DNA from: Nonomuraea turkmeniaca
Lineage (GTDB): Bacteria > Actinomycetota > Actinomycetes > Streptosporangiales > Streptosporangiaceae
Length of the DNA stretch: 38,263 nt
Assembly (NCBI RefSeq): GCF_005889735.1
Contig: NZ_VCKY01000094.1
Coordinates: forward strand, 1-38,263
Reading direction: 5' to 3'
Shown: positions 7,543 to 15,295 of the stretch, piece after piece
Layout: each line of letters opens with the position of its first letter
Position numbering within the stretch: the stretch's first letter is position 1
Program-made: the position numbers and the translations under genes
Notes under the pieces: generated by a model
Told to the model about the DNA's origin: nothing
The model's input: only the letters and a program-made list of their open reading frames with translations
Database searches by the model: none

Positions 7543-8406
7543 GTGGAGGCTTTCGCCTGCCCGATGTCGACGTGCGGAGTCCCGGCTGGATCACCGTGCC
7601 GGACGACCAAGAACCGGGTGGCCGTCCAGTACCACACCGCCCGGTTCAAGCTCGTGCCCACGCTGGCGAAGGCGCTGAACGTGCCGACCCCGGCGCTGCG
7701 GCGGCCGGGCACCGCCTGGACCCGGCTGCCCGCACCTCCCGCGGCCACCGCGCCGACCGGGCACGCCAAGATCGGCTACGCCCGCGCCTCCACCGCCCGC
7801 CAATCCCTGGACACCCAACTCGACGCCCTGAAGACGGCCGGGGTACCCCGCGTCTTCTCCGAGAAGGTCTCCACCCGCATCACCACCCGCCCCGAACTCG
7901 AACACGCCATCGCGCACGCCGCGGACCTGCGCGCCTCCGGCGTCGCCGTCACCCTCGTCGTGCACGAGCACAAGCGGCTCGGCCGCGGCCTGGAACTCGC
8001 AGAGCTCGCCGAACGGCTGCGCGCCGGCGACATCGGCCTGGAATTCCTCACCGGCGAACTCCAAGGCCACCACGACCCCGGCGGCATCGTGTTCACCGTC
8101 CTGGCCGCCCTGTCCGGCATGGAACGCGAGTACATCCGCGACAAGACCCTCGACGGCCACGAGTCCGCCCGAGTCCGCGGCAAGAACATCGGCGGCGCCA
8201 CCGTCACCGATCCCGCCATGCTGTCCATGGCCCTGCACCTGCGCGACCAAGGACAGAGCCTGCGCGACATCGCGGCCCAACTCCTCATCACCCAAGGCAA
8301 GAAGAAGGGCAAACGCCCCTCACCCGCCACCGTCATGCGAATGCTCCGCGACCACGACGAACACGCCTCAGCGGCCGAGATCAACGGGACAGAGCCAGCC
8401 CGCTGA
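7543..8406 (+). CDS. Serine recombinase (resolvase/invertase family) with N-terminal zinc-finger-like segment
   Basis: A 287-aa protein. Residues 1-35 show C6, C11, C19 and H31 in a CPxxxCGxPxGSPC...YHTARF pattern, like small zinc-binding modules found in actinobacterial and phage proteins. From residue 77 a resolvase domain begins: GYARASTARQSLDTQLDAL with the catalytic Ser at about 83, the HEHKRLGRGLELAEL segment, and the long E helix (LSGMEREYIRDKTLDG). A C-terminal helix-turn-helix follows (SLRDIAAQLLI ... SPATVMRMLRD). It probably cuts DNA through 5'-phosphoserine links. No matching site was identified. The GTG start at 7543 is uncertain, since the frame is open further upstream. It may be the resolvase of another mobile element in this patchwork. 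Confidence 0.85.
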   Translation: MEAFACPMSTCGVPAGSPCRTTKNRVAVQYHTARFKLVPTLAKALNVPTPALRRPGTAWTRLPAPPAATAPTGHAKIGYARASTARQSLDTQLDALKTAGVPRVFSEKVSTRITTRPELEHAIAHAADLRASGVAVTLVVHEHKRLGRGLELAELAERLRAGDIGLEFLTGELQGHHDPGGIVFTVLAALSGMEREYIRDKTLDGHESARVRGKNIGGATVTDPAMLSMALHLRDQGQSLRDIAAQLLITQGKKKGKRPSPATVMRMLRDHDEHASAAEINGTEPAR

Positions 8407-8498
8407 CCAGTACCAAAGCTCTACCTTGCGGCTCGCCGTAGCTTCAGGAGTCCTGGGTCGACTTGCGTGACCCCGCCACTGCTGACGACGACCAGGAG

Positions 8499-9698
8499 CT
8501 ATGACGATGGGCCAGGCTGGAGCGCCTGCCGCCAGGGGGTTCGCTCGGCGACATGGCGGCGGAGGCCGCGTGCCTGCGGGGGCAGGTTCCAGGTGACGGC
8601 GCCTGTGACGCGGCCGTCGGTGCTGTAAAGGGCGGCGAACTGGTGGGTGGTGGGGTCTTCGGCGATGATGTGGAATTCGCCGTCGCGACCGGTGAGGCCG
8701 TACGCCTGGATTTTCACGTCGTATTGGTCGGTCCAGAAGTAGGGCACCGGTGCGAACGGGGTTGCTGCGCCCAAGAGAGTTTCCGCGGCGGCGGCGCCTT
8801 GTTCGGTGGCGTTCATCCGGTGTTCGACGCGCATGCGCCCAAAGTGGGGGTGTTGCCAGGAGGCGAGGTCACCGGCGGCGACGACGCCGGGGGCGGCCTG
8901 GCACCTCTGATCGCATTGCACGCCGTCGCCCAGGTTCAGTCCACTGTCGGCCAGCCAGCCGACCGCCGGTATCGAACCGATGGCCACCAGCACCAGGTCG
9001 GCCGGGACGTGGACGCCGTTGTCCAGGTCCACTCCGGTCACCCGGCCATCGCGGCTGGTCAATCCGGTGACCGCGGTGCCGGGGCGGAGCTGCACGCCGT
9101 GCTGGATGTGCAGCTCGGCAAGCCGCTGCGCCACATGGTCGCCGAATTGGCGGATCATCGGGGCGGGCAGCGGATCGATCAGGGTGACGTTCAGGCCGAG
9201 TTCTCGGGCGACCGCGGCGACCTCCGATCCAAGGAAGCCGGCGCCGACGATGGCCACCGAGGTGGCGGCGAGAAGCCCGTCCCGCAGGGCGAGGGCGTCA
9301 TCGAGGGTGCGCAGCAGGTGCACGCCGCCGAGCTCGTGTCCCGCGGGCAGCGCCCGGGGGGTGACTCCCGTGGCGATTACCAGCCCGTCATAAGCAAGCA
9401 CCCTGCCGTTCGAGAGGGTGAGAGTGCGCGCGTCGGTGTCGAGGGTGGTGGCGGCGATGCCCAGCAGCCAGTCCGCGCCCAACGTGGTGAGGGCGTCGTG
9501 GCGGCGCAGCGCTACACGGTTGGGTTCCCAGCTGCCGCGCAGGATTTGTTTGGACAGCGGCGGCCGATCGTAGGGTAGTCGCGGCTCCTCACCGACCATG
9601 GTCAACGCGCCGGTGAATCCTTTCCGGCGCAGGGTTTCGGCGGCGGTCAGACCCGCCGCCGAAGCACCTACGACAACGATTCGAGATGGCTGGTTCAC
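8499..9698 (-). CDS. FAD-dependent ferredoxin reductase (P450 redox partner)
   Basis: A 399-aa pyridine-nucleotide/FAD reductase of the putidaredoxin/rhodocoxin reductase type. It moves electrons from NAD(P)H to the adjacent ferredoxin. The FAD dinucleotide fold is at residues 6-35 (IVVVGASAAGLTAAETLRR), the RPPLSK motif of this family follows, a second NAD(P)-binding fold (VAIVGAGFLGSEVAAV) lies near 147-163, and the third FAD segment is near AAGDLASW. The GTG start at 9698 overlaps the ferredoxin stop by 4 bases (GTGA), so translation is probably coupled. The last gene of the P450 operon. Confidence 0.93.
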   Translation of the reverse strand: MNQPSRIVVVGASAAGLTAAETLRRKGFTGALTMVGEEPRLPYDRPPLSKQILRGSWEPNRVALRRHDALTTLGADWLLGIAATTLDTDARTLTLSNGRVLAYDGLVIATGVTPRALPAGHELGGVHLLRTLDDALALRDGLLAATSVAIVGAGFLGSEVAAVARELGLNVTLIDPLPAPMIRQFGDHVAQRLAELHIQHGVQLRPGTAVTGLTSRDGRVTGVDLDNGVHVPADLVLVAIGSIPAVGWLADSGLNLGDGVQCDQRCQAAPGVVAAGDLASWQHPHFGRMRVEHRMNATEQGAAAAETLLGAATPFAPVPYFWTDQYDVKIQAYGLTGRDGEFHIIAEDPTTHQFAALYSTDGRVTGAVTWNLPPQARGLRRHVAERTPWRQALQPGPSS

Positions 9699-9892
9699 GA
9701 CGGGGTCAGCGTGATCGCCAGGGCTGGGCAGATGCGGGAGGCCTCCCAGACGTCCTCCTGTAGCCCGGGTTCCGGGCTGTCTTGCAGGAGCACGACGATG
9801 CCGTCGGAGTCGCGCTGGTCGAACACCTCAGGTGAGGCGAGTACGCATTGCCCGGAGCCGATGCAGGCGTCTTGGTCGATGGTGATCTTCAT
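9695..9892 (-). CDS. 3Fe-4S ferredoxin
   Basis: A 65-aa ferredoxin with C10, C16 and C55 in the C-x5-C ... CP pattern (DACIGSGQCVLASPEVF and ASRICPALAI). This is the three-cysteine ligand set of single 3Fe-4S ferredoxins that serve actinomycete P450s. ATG 9892 has AGGAAG 6 bases upstream and follows the P450 stop by 20 bases; its own stop overlaps the reductase GTG. It carries electrons from the reductase to the P450 in the cytoplasm. Confidence 0.95.
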   Translation of the reverse strand: MKITIDQDACIGSGQCVLASPEVFDQRDSDGIVVLLQDSPEPGLQEDVWEASRICPALAITLTPS

Positions 9893-9912
9893 GTGCTTCT
9901 TCCTTGTGTGAT

Positions 9913-11130
9913 TTACCAGGTGACGGGTAGTTCGCGCACCCCGTAGAAGACCGCGTTCTCCTTGAACGTCAGCTGTTCCAGCGGTACGGCCAGGGCCAGT
10001 GTGGGGATGCGTCGATACAGGGTGCTGTAGACGACTTGCAGTTCCACTCGGGCCAGTGACTGGCCCAGACACTGGTGGGCGCCGAAACCGAAGGCGACAT
10101 GGTGGCGGGCCTTGCGGCGGACATCGAGGGTGTCGGGGTCGGGGAAGGCCGAGGGATCGCGGTTAGCGATGCTTTTCACCGCGATGATGCCGTCGCCTTT
10201 GCGGATGAGCCGGCCTCCGATCTCGAGATCTTCCCGCGCGACGCGGCGGGCTTCGGTATGGGTGATGGACAGGTAGCGCAGGAGCTCTTCGGCGGCGTTG
10301 GTCACCAGTGCGGGGTCGCCGCCGTCGCGGACCGCGCTCAACTGGTCCGGGTGCGCCAGCAGTGCGGTCGTGCCCAGCGCGATCATGGTCGCGGTGGTGT
10401 CGTGCCCGGCCACCAGAAGGAGTTGACCGGCCGTGGCGATCTCACGCCGGGTCATCGCGCCGGTCCGGTACTGCTCGACGGCCAGTCTGCTGAACACGTC
10501 GTCGCCCGGCTCGGCATTCTTCTTGTCCACCAGTTCCTCCAGGTAGGCGTTCAGTTCCTGGCTGGCGGCCATGGCCTGTTCAGGGTCGGGTTCGTCCATG
10601 ACGAGCGTGCGGGACACTCGGTGGAAGAGGTCGCGGGCGGTATAGGGCGCGCCCAGCAGTTCGCAGATCACCAGTGAGGGAACCGGTAGCGCGAACGCCT
10701 CTACCAGGTCTACTGGATTCGGGCCGGCGAGCATCTCATCAATAAGGTCATCGACGATCCGCTGGATCCGGGGCCGCAACGCCTCCATCCTTCTGATCGT
10801 GAAATCCGAGGTCAGGAGCCGTCGCTGGGCGGTGTGCTCCGGCGCGTCCATCTGCATCAGCGTCTTCATGTGTGCGTCGCGTGCCTTGCTCACCGCGTTG
10901 GTGTGCGGGAAGCCGGGTTGCGCCACGTCGACGCTGACCCGCGGATCGGCGAGCAGCGCACGCACATCCGCATGGCGGGTGACCATCCACGGGGTGCTGC
11001 CATCCCACAGTCTCACTCGTGAAACCGGCGCGTCTTCTAGTCGTCGGCTCAACTCCGGCGACGGGTCGAAGGGACATCCCGTCGCGCGGGCCATCGGAAA
11101 GGTCGGCATCTCTGGCAGGGCGTCAGTCAT
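9913..11130 (-). CDS. Cytochrome P450, CYP105-like
   Basis: A 405-aa soluble bacterial P450. Visible landmarks are the oxygen-binding I-helix AGHDTT (241-246), the K-helix ExxR (E282-L-L-R285), and the haem loop FGFGAHQCLGQ with C354 as the iron ligand. The ARHHVAFGFG context and the N-terminal CPFDPSPEL resemble the CYP105 family of actinomycete hydroxylases that act on xenobiotics and secondary metabolites. The ATG at 11130 is chosen because AGGAG lies 8 bases upstream; the frame is open further up but has no ribosome site. It is followed by its ferredoxin and reductase, forming a complete class I electron chain. The MFS gene lies 115 bases upstream on the same strand, suggesting that substrate or product is exported. 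The substrate is unknown. Confidence 0.95.
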   Translation of the reverse strand: MTDALPEMPTFPMARATGCPFDPSPELSRRLEDAPVSRVRLWDGSTPWMVTRHADVRALLADPRVSVDVAQPGFPHTNAVSKARDAHMKTLMQMDAPEHTAQRRLLTSDFTIRRMEALRPRIQRIVDDLIDEMLAGPNPVDLVEAFALPVPSLVICELLGAPYTARDLFHRVSRTLVMDEPDPEQAMAASQELNAYLEELVDKKNAEPGDDVFSRLAVEQYRTGAMTRREIATAGQLLLVAGHDTTATMIALGTTALLAHPDQLSAVRDGGDPALVTNAAEELLRYLSITHTEARRVAREDLEIGGRLIRKGDGIIAVKSIANRDPSAFPDPDTLDVRRKARHHVAFGFGAHQCLGQSLARVELQVVYSTLYRRIPTLALAVPLEQLTFKENAVFYGVRELPVTW

Positions 11131-11245
11131 GGCATCTCCTCGCATCAAATGCGGTATTGGGTGATCTCGGGCACGTGGTGAACAGGCGATCGGAAACCCG
11201 AGCCGGTCATCCCCGGGGGTGGACGTCATGTCGGTGGATCGCGAG

Positions 11246-12685
11246 TCACGAGCCCTGTTGAAGCGGAGCGTGGTCGGCCGGCTCGGCGGGCTCCAGGCGG
11301 CTCGAACGGTTCGCCGCGCGTGCGGTGATGGCGCCGATCGAGCAGATGATCGCGAATCCGAACAGTACGTACCGTGCCGAGTCGAGCATCGACGGGTCGC
11401 CGAGGTTGACCAGGACTCCGGCCACGGCCGTGCCGAACGCGATCGACAGGCTCGTTACGGTGGCGATCGCCGCGGCGGCCCTGCGTCCTTCCTCTGGATC
11501 CTGGGTGCTGGACATGGCGGCCACGGAGAGGTGCGGGTAGGCCAGGCCGATGCCGGAACCCGCGATGAACAGCACCGGCACCCACAGGAGTACCAGCCAG
11601 GTCGGCGTGTCCTCGCGCTGCAGCAGTCCCTGGAGGAGGAAGCCGGACGCCAGGAGCAGCGGGCCGATGATGCGCAAACGGCGTACCGTGCGCTGTCTGG
11701 TGGCCGATGAGCTGCCGAGCTGGGTCAGCGACCAGCCGAGCGAGATGGCCGCCCCGAACAGGCCGGCCGCGAGCGGGGGCAGCCCGCCCAGCTGCTGGCC
11801 GAACAGCGGGACGAACGACTCGACCGCGACGCCGAAGGCCAGGAGCCCGAGCGTCAGGTAGATCCACTTCAGTGGTGAGCCGGCCTGGTAGGTCGTACGC
11901 GGGAAGACCCGCAGCTCGCTGCGCCGTTCGTAGGCGACGAAGACGGCCACCAGCAGCAGTGCCACCACGATGCCGCCCACCATCGCCATGGTGCCGGGCA
12001 GTACTCCGGCCAGGCTGACGGCCGCGGTGGCCGCCGTGACCAGCAGCAGCGACACGGCCGGGACCGGCGCCCGCGCGTCACTGCGTTCGCCGCGCGGTAG
12101 CACCCGGGGCACGATCGCGCAGCACGCCGCCGCGATCACCGCCATCGCCACGAACGCCAGGCGCCACGAGCCGAACTGGGCGAACAGGCCGCCGAGCGCC
12201 GGGCCGACGAAGTTGCCGACGCCGTACATCGCTGACATCAGGGCGTTGCCGCGGGTCCACAGTCGGCTCGGCAGGGCCGAGCGGATGACGGCGAACCCCA
12301 GCCCGGACAGCACCCCCGCCCCGAATCCCTGGACGCCGCGGCCGGCCAGCAGTACCGGCATCGCCGGGCTCGCCGCACAGGCCAGCGAGCCCACCAGGAA
12401 CACGGCGAAGCCGAGGCGGTAGGCGCCGACGTTCCCCCACCGGGCCAGGAGCCGACTGACCAGCATCGTCGCGATCACCATGGCGACGAGGTAGATCGTC
12501 ATGTTCCAGGCGTAGAAGCCGGCGCCGCCGATGTCGGCCACCGTGGTCGGCAGCAGGCTCGAGGCCAGATAGATATTGACCGCACCGACGAGCACGCCGC
12601 CCGCCAGCACGATCGCAGCTCCGAGATGTTGGGGGCCCAGCAGTTCCCGCCAGGAAGGCGGGGCGGGGGTTGAATCGGGAATCAC
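11246..12685 (-). CDS. MFS exporter (EmrB/QacA drug-resistance type)
   Basis: A 479-aa membrane protein with 12-14 hydrophobic segments from about residue 20 to 460. It has the MFS cytoplasmic loop motif near VSRLLARWGNVGAYR and the motif-C-like GVGNFVGPALGGLF. No signal peptide. Proteins of this class use proton exchange to expel drugs or metabolites. GTG 12685 overlaps the stop of the small upstream ORF by 4 bases (GTGA). The gene runs in the same direction as the P450, ferredoxin and reductase, so self-resistance to, or export of, the P450 product is a reasonable inference. Confidence 0.9.
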   Translation of the reverse strand: MIPDSTPAPPSWRELLGPQHLGAAIVLAGGVLVGAVNIYLASSLLPTTVADIGGAGFYAWNMTIYLVAMVIATMLVSRLLARWGNVGAYRLGFAVFLVGSLACAASPAMPVLLAGRGVQGFGAGVLSGLGFAVIRSALPSRLWTRGNALMSAMYGVGNFVGPALGGLFAQFGSWRLAFVAMAVIAAACCAIVPRVLPRGERSDARAPVPAVSLLLVTAATAAVSLAGVLPGTMAMVGGIVVALLLVAVFVAYERRSELRVFPRTTYQAGSPLKWIYLTLGLLAFGVAVESFVPLFGQQLGGLPPLAAGLFGAAISLGWSLTQLGSSSATRQRTVRRLRIIGPLLLASGFLLQGLLQREDTPTWLVLLWVPVLFIAGSGIGLAYPHLSVAAMSSTQDPEEGRRAAAAIATVTSLSIAFGTAVAGVLVNLGDPSMLDSARYVLFGFAIICSIGAITARAANRSSRLEPAEPADHAPLQQGS

Positions 12686-12855
12686 GCGGTCATCTCGCTC
12701 AGTTCGTCGGGGGCTGCGGTGGGCTTTCCGGGTTCGGACTCGCTGGCCACGGTCATGGAGGCGTTGCGCGCATCGATCCGTCCGCGGCGCGGCCGCCGGC
12801 CGCGGGTCTCGATGGCAGGCTCCGCGCCGGGCTGCTCCTTGTCACCAGCACTCAT
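12682..12855 (-). CDS. Small unknown ORF (57 aa) translationally coupled to the MFS exporter
   Basis: ATG 12855 gives a 57-residue peptide with a central basic patch (RGRRPRRGR) and an acidic, Ser/Pro-rich C-terminus ending DELSEMTA. It has no Cys, Trp, Tyr, His or Phe, no signal peptide and no membrane segment. Third codon positions are mostly G/C, and its TGA overlaps the MFS GTG by 4 bases; these two facts are the main support. There is no good ribosome site, and the frame is open up to an ATG at 12987, so the start is open. Lack of aromatic residues argues against a precursor for P450 crosslinking. It may be a leader peptide. Confidence 0.4.
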   Translation of the reverse strand: MSAGDKEQPGAEPAIETRGRRPRRGRIDARNASMTVASESEPGKPTAAPDELSEMTA

Positions 12856-13043
12856 GACTTCAAGGCTGTCGTTGAACCGAGCCCGGAGACTTTTCGCCGC
12901 CTTTCGTGGACGGTTCTGGGCCGGTAGCCGGGAAAGCCTCAAGCCCCGGTCGAACCATGCCGCTCTGCTCCCCGTGATCGAGGCCATGCGGGCAGCCGAT
13001 CAAGCACCTCTTCATGACGAACATGGTTGAGGCCGCGGCCGCC

Positions 13044-13074
13044 TGTGACACAGAATTAGATATTCTGTGTCACA
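13044..13074. promoter_or_regulatory. Perfect 31-bp palindrome (13-bp arms, 5-bp spacer)
   Basis: TGTGACACAGAAT (13044-13056) and its exact complement ATTCTGTGTCACA (13062-13074) flank TAGAT. There is no T-run, so it is not a terminator. It lies between the divergent small ORF/MFS/P450 genes and the second integrase. It could be a dimeric repressor operator for either direction, or a core site for the integrase, whose gene begins 99 bases away. A related half-site occurs at 13140-13152. Confidence 0.6.
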
Positions 13075-13139
13075 CAGAGAGTCTGGCGATCACAGCGACC
13101 TGCGGATCGGTCCTGCGACGGTGACCGCGACTCCCTAAC

Positions 13140-13152
13140 GTTCTATGTCACA
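13140..13152 (+). promoter_or_regulatory. Half-site related to the 31-bp palindrome
   Basis: GTTCTATGTCACA matches 11 of 13 bases of the right arm ATTCTGTGTCACA, in the same orientation, 21 bases before the integrase start. Confidence 0.35.
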
Positions 13153-13172
13153 TCAGCCGGGAGGCCTCTTCG

Positions 13173-14120
13173 ATGTCGGTGACACCATTGCGCGCGGGCC
13201 ACGGCGCCGTCTCGCTCGGCGACGCGGTCGCCCGGTTCCTGGACCGCTACCGCGACGAGCCCGGCACCGCCGTCACCTACGCCGGACCCTCACCTACCTG
13301 TTGACCGCCGCCGGGCAGAACCAGCCCGTCTACGGGCTCGACCCGCAGACGTACGCTGCGGTGATGGCCCGCTGGGACGAACGGGCCCCGGCGACGTGGA
13401 ACAAGCACCTGTCCGCGCTGCGATCCTTCGCTGCCTACGCGATCCGCAACGAGTGGATCACCGCCGACCCTGCCCGGCACCTGGAACGCCGGAAGATCAC
13501 CCAGCGGGGCGACCAGGCCGTTCCGCAGGCCCGACTGGAAGCGCTGTTCACCGACGACCGCAACACCCTTCGTGAGCGGGTGCTGTGGCGGCTGCTCTAT
13601 GACACCGCCGCCCGGGCCGAGGAGATCCTCACCCTGGACATCGGCGATCTCGACCTGGAGTTTCGCCGGGCCCGCACCCGCAGCAAGGGCGGTGACACCG
13701 AGTACCTGCATTGGGCCACCGCCACCGCCCGGCTCCTGCCCCGGCTGCTGGCCGGCCGCACCGCGGGGCCGGTGTTCCTGGCCGAGCGGCGCTCACCCGC
13801 CTCAGGCAAACGCGCCAGGGCGCTGACCGACATCGACCCCGTCAGCGGGCGCGGCCGCCTGTCCTACCCGCGCGCCGAGTACCTGTTCAAGCAGGCCTCC
13901 GTGCGCCACGATCCGCACGGCAGCGGGTGGAGGCCTGCACCAACTGCGGCACTCCGCGCTCAAGCATCTGGCCGCCAGCGGCCGCAGCGCCCCCGAACTG
14001 CAGGCCAAGAGCCGCCACAAGCACCTGGCCACTCTCGGGCACTACGTCCGGCTCGGCGAGGAGACCTCCGCCCGCCTCACCGCCGACAACGACCCGCTCG
14101 CCCGCCGTCCCCCTCGCTGA
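13173..14120 (+). pseudogene. Tyrosine recombinase (phage-integrase family) with two frameshifts
   Basis: ATG 13173, with GGGAGG 8 bases upstream, starts a 315-residue-scale integrase that changes frame twice. The N-terminus (MSVTPLRAGHGAVSLGDAV ... GTAVTYA) runs in one frame until about 13283. The middle (TLTYLLTAAGQN ... EYLFKQASVRHDP) runs in a second. From about 13934 the end (LHQLRHSALKHLAASGRSAP ... TLGHYVRLGEE) is back in the first, stopping at 14118-14120. One missing C near 13282 and one extra C near 13934 account for both. Across frames the catalytic set is visible: Arg in AARAEEIL, HQLRHS, and Tyr in HYVRLG. As written no full enzyme is made, but two opposite indels in C-rich runs could be sequence errors. 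Confidence 0.75.
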
Positions 14121-14132
14121 CCGGCGACGAAG

Positions 14133-14645
14133 TCAGCGCAGCTCCTCGGTGATAGTCCAGCCTCGGTTGCGGCTCATCCGGGTGAGCTGCTGGCGCAGGC
14201 CGGCGATGCGTTCCCGGGCGTCGGGGCCGGCGATCCCGATCGTGATGAGCTCGTCGGTGGCGTGGTAGCTGGTCCGCCGGTCACCAGCGGCCACACGGCA
14301 GGCCGCGTTGATAGTGGCGCGCAGCCGGATGACCTTGCGGGGATCGTCTTGGCCGCCGAAGCCCTCGATCGTCAGACAGGAGAACAGCGGCGCGCGCTGG
14401 AGACTATCGCGGCGCTCCACGGCGTTCTGCTCATCCTGATCGCCGCGCAAAGCGCCCAGGAACTTGTCGCGCTCAGCCGAGCTGATCGGCCTGCGCCCCA
14501 GCCAGTCGGGCCAGCCATCAGGGCGGGTCGGAACGACGCGGACCGGCTCATACGGCGCCACAGGCGCGATCGTCTCAGCGGACTGGTCGGTGGAATCGGC
14601 GGCCGCGCTGTCGCTCACCTGGCTCCTCGTGATGTATCCCGCCAT
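14133..14645 (-). CDS. Hypothetical protein, convergent with the integrase
   Basis: A 170-aa soluble protein that I do not recognise. ATG 14645 is preceded by GGAGAGAG; an in-frame ATG at 14684 is possible. The N-terminal third is low-complexity (Ser/Ala/Asp, then Pro/Val). The rest is mixed alpha/beta and highly charged (ISSAERDKFLGAL, RKVIRLRATINAACRV, DARERIAGLRQQLTRMSRN). No signal peptide or membrane segment. Its stop lies 12 bases beyond the integrase stop, tail to tail, so it may belong to the same mobile element. Confidence 0.6.
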   Translation of the reverse strand: MAGYITRSQVSDSAAADSTDQSAETIAPVAPYEPVRVVPTRPDGWPDWLGRRPISSAERDKFLGALRGDQDEQNAVERRDSLQRAPLFSCLTIEGFGGQDDPRKVIRLRATINAACRVAAGDRRTSYHATDELITIGIAGPDARERIAGLRQQLTRMSRNRGWTITEELR

Positions 14646-15295
14646 AAACGGTGATCTCTCTCCGAGAGTACAGGTGGCATACACCCCATGATCTACAAAT
14701 TGGACCGATTCACCACATCATGAGCACGACTGGCCACGGGACACGCCAGCGGAGCTCTACCTGGCCTTGACCTGCGGTGGGAGGCTTAGCGTTCAATTTC
14801 AGCCGGATGGTCCCAGGACCCCAAGCCCGCACACAACCTTCGTGCATGCGTGCAGAGATGCCTCGATACGGACGGTCATCTACCTCCCGGGCAACGCCGG
14901 CTGCTGGCCGACTGCATCGACCAGCTCGATGCCCGTCTCCAACCCGCGCTCTACCACGACGACCCGGTGGAATACTTCCGCACCCGCGACCTGCTGACCG
15001 TGGCTCGACACCTTCAGGTAGCTATGTCGCCTCTGTAGTGCTGCCCATCTGACCCAGCGACGCGCGACCCGAGGAAGAGCCCACTCGCACGGAGCCGTGC
15101 TCCCTCGGGCCTGTCAACGGCCCCACTGGTCAAGCGCCTCCATGCCTGACGGCGGCAGGCCCAACCGGGTGTGCACACGACTTCAGACATCCGCGCAGAG
15201 GACTTCGGAAATTGACAATGCGTGTGAGACCTCCAACGATCACCGGGAAGTTCCCCCCTTCCCGGCCGATCCACAGATCTCGAGCATTGCTCGCG
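14646..15295. other. Gene-poor stretch with one probable gene remnant
   Basis: About 650 bases between the unknown gene and the LysR gene. Only the short coding remnant at 14850-15038 looks protein-like. No tRNA, clear terminator or element end was seen. Confidence 0.5.
14850..15038 (+). CDS. Short ORF, probably the 3' remnant of a larger gene
   Basis: From GTG 14850 it encodes 62 residues with good actinomycete codon bias and a protein-like helical composition (PPGQRRLLADCIDQLDARL, DPVEYFRTRDLLTVARHLQ), ending at TAG. The frame is open back to 14790 without a plausible start or ribosome site, so it looks like the C-terminal end of a lost gene rather than a complete one. Family not recognised. 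Confidence 0.35.
   Translation: MQRCLDTDGHLPPGQRRLLADCIDQLDARLQPALYHDDPVEYFRTRDLLTVARHLQVAMSPL

Noticed and set aside
12682..12855. Small ORF as a RiPP precursor for the P450
   Set aside because: It has no aromatic residues or cysteines to crosslink and no recognisable leader/core pattern.
13044..13074. Palindrome read as a transcription terminator
   Set aside because: The stem is long and perfect but A/T-balanced, has no following T-run and lies upstream, not downstream, of the genes.
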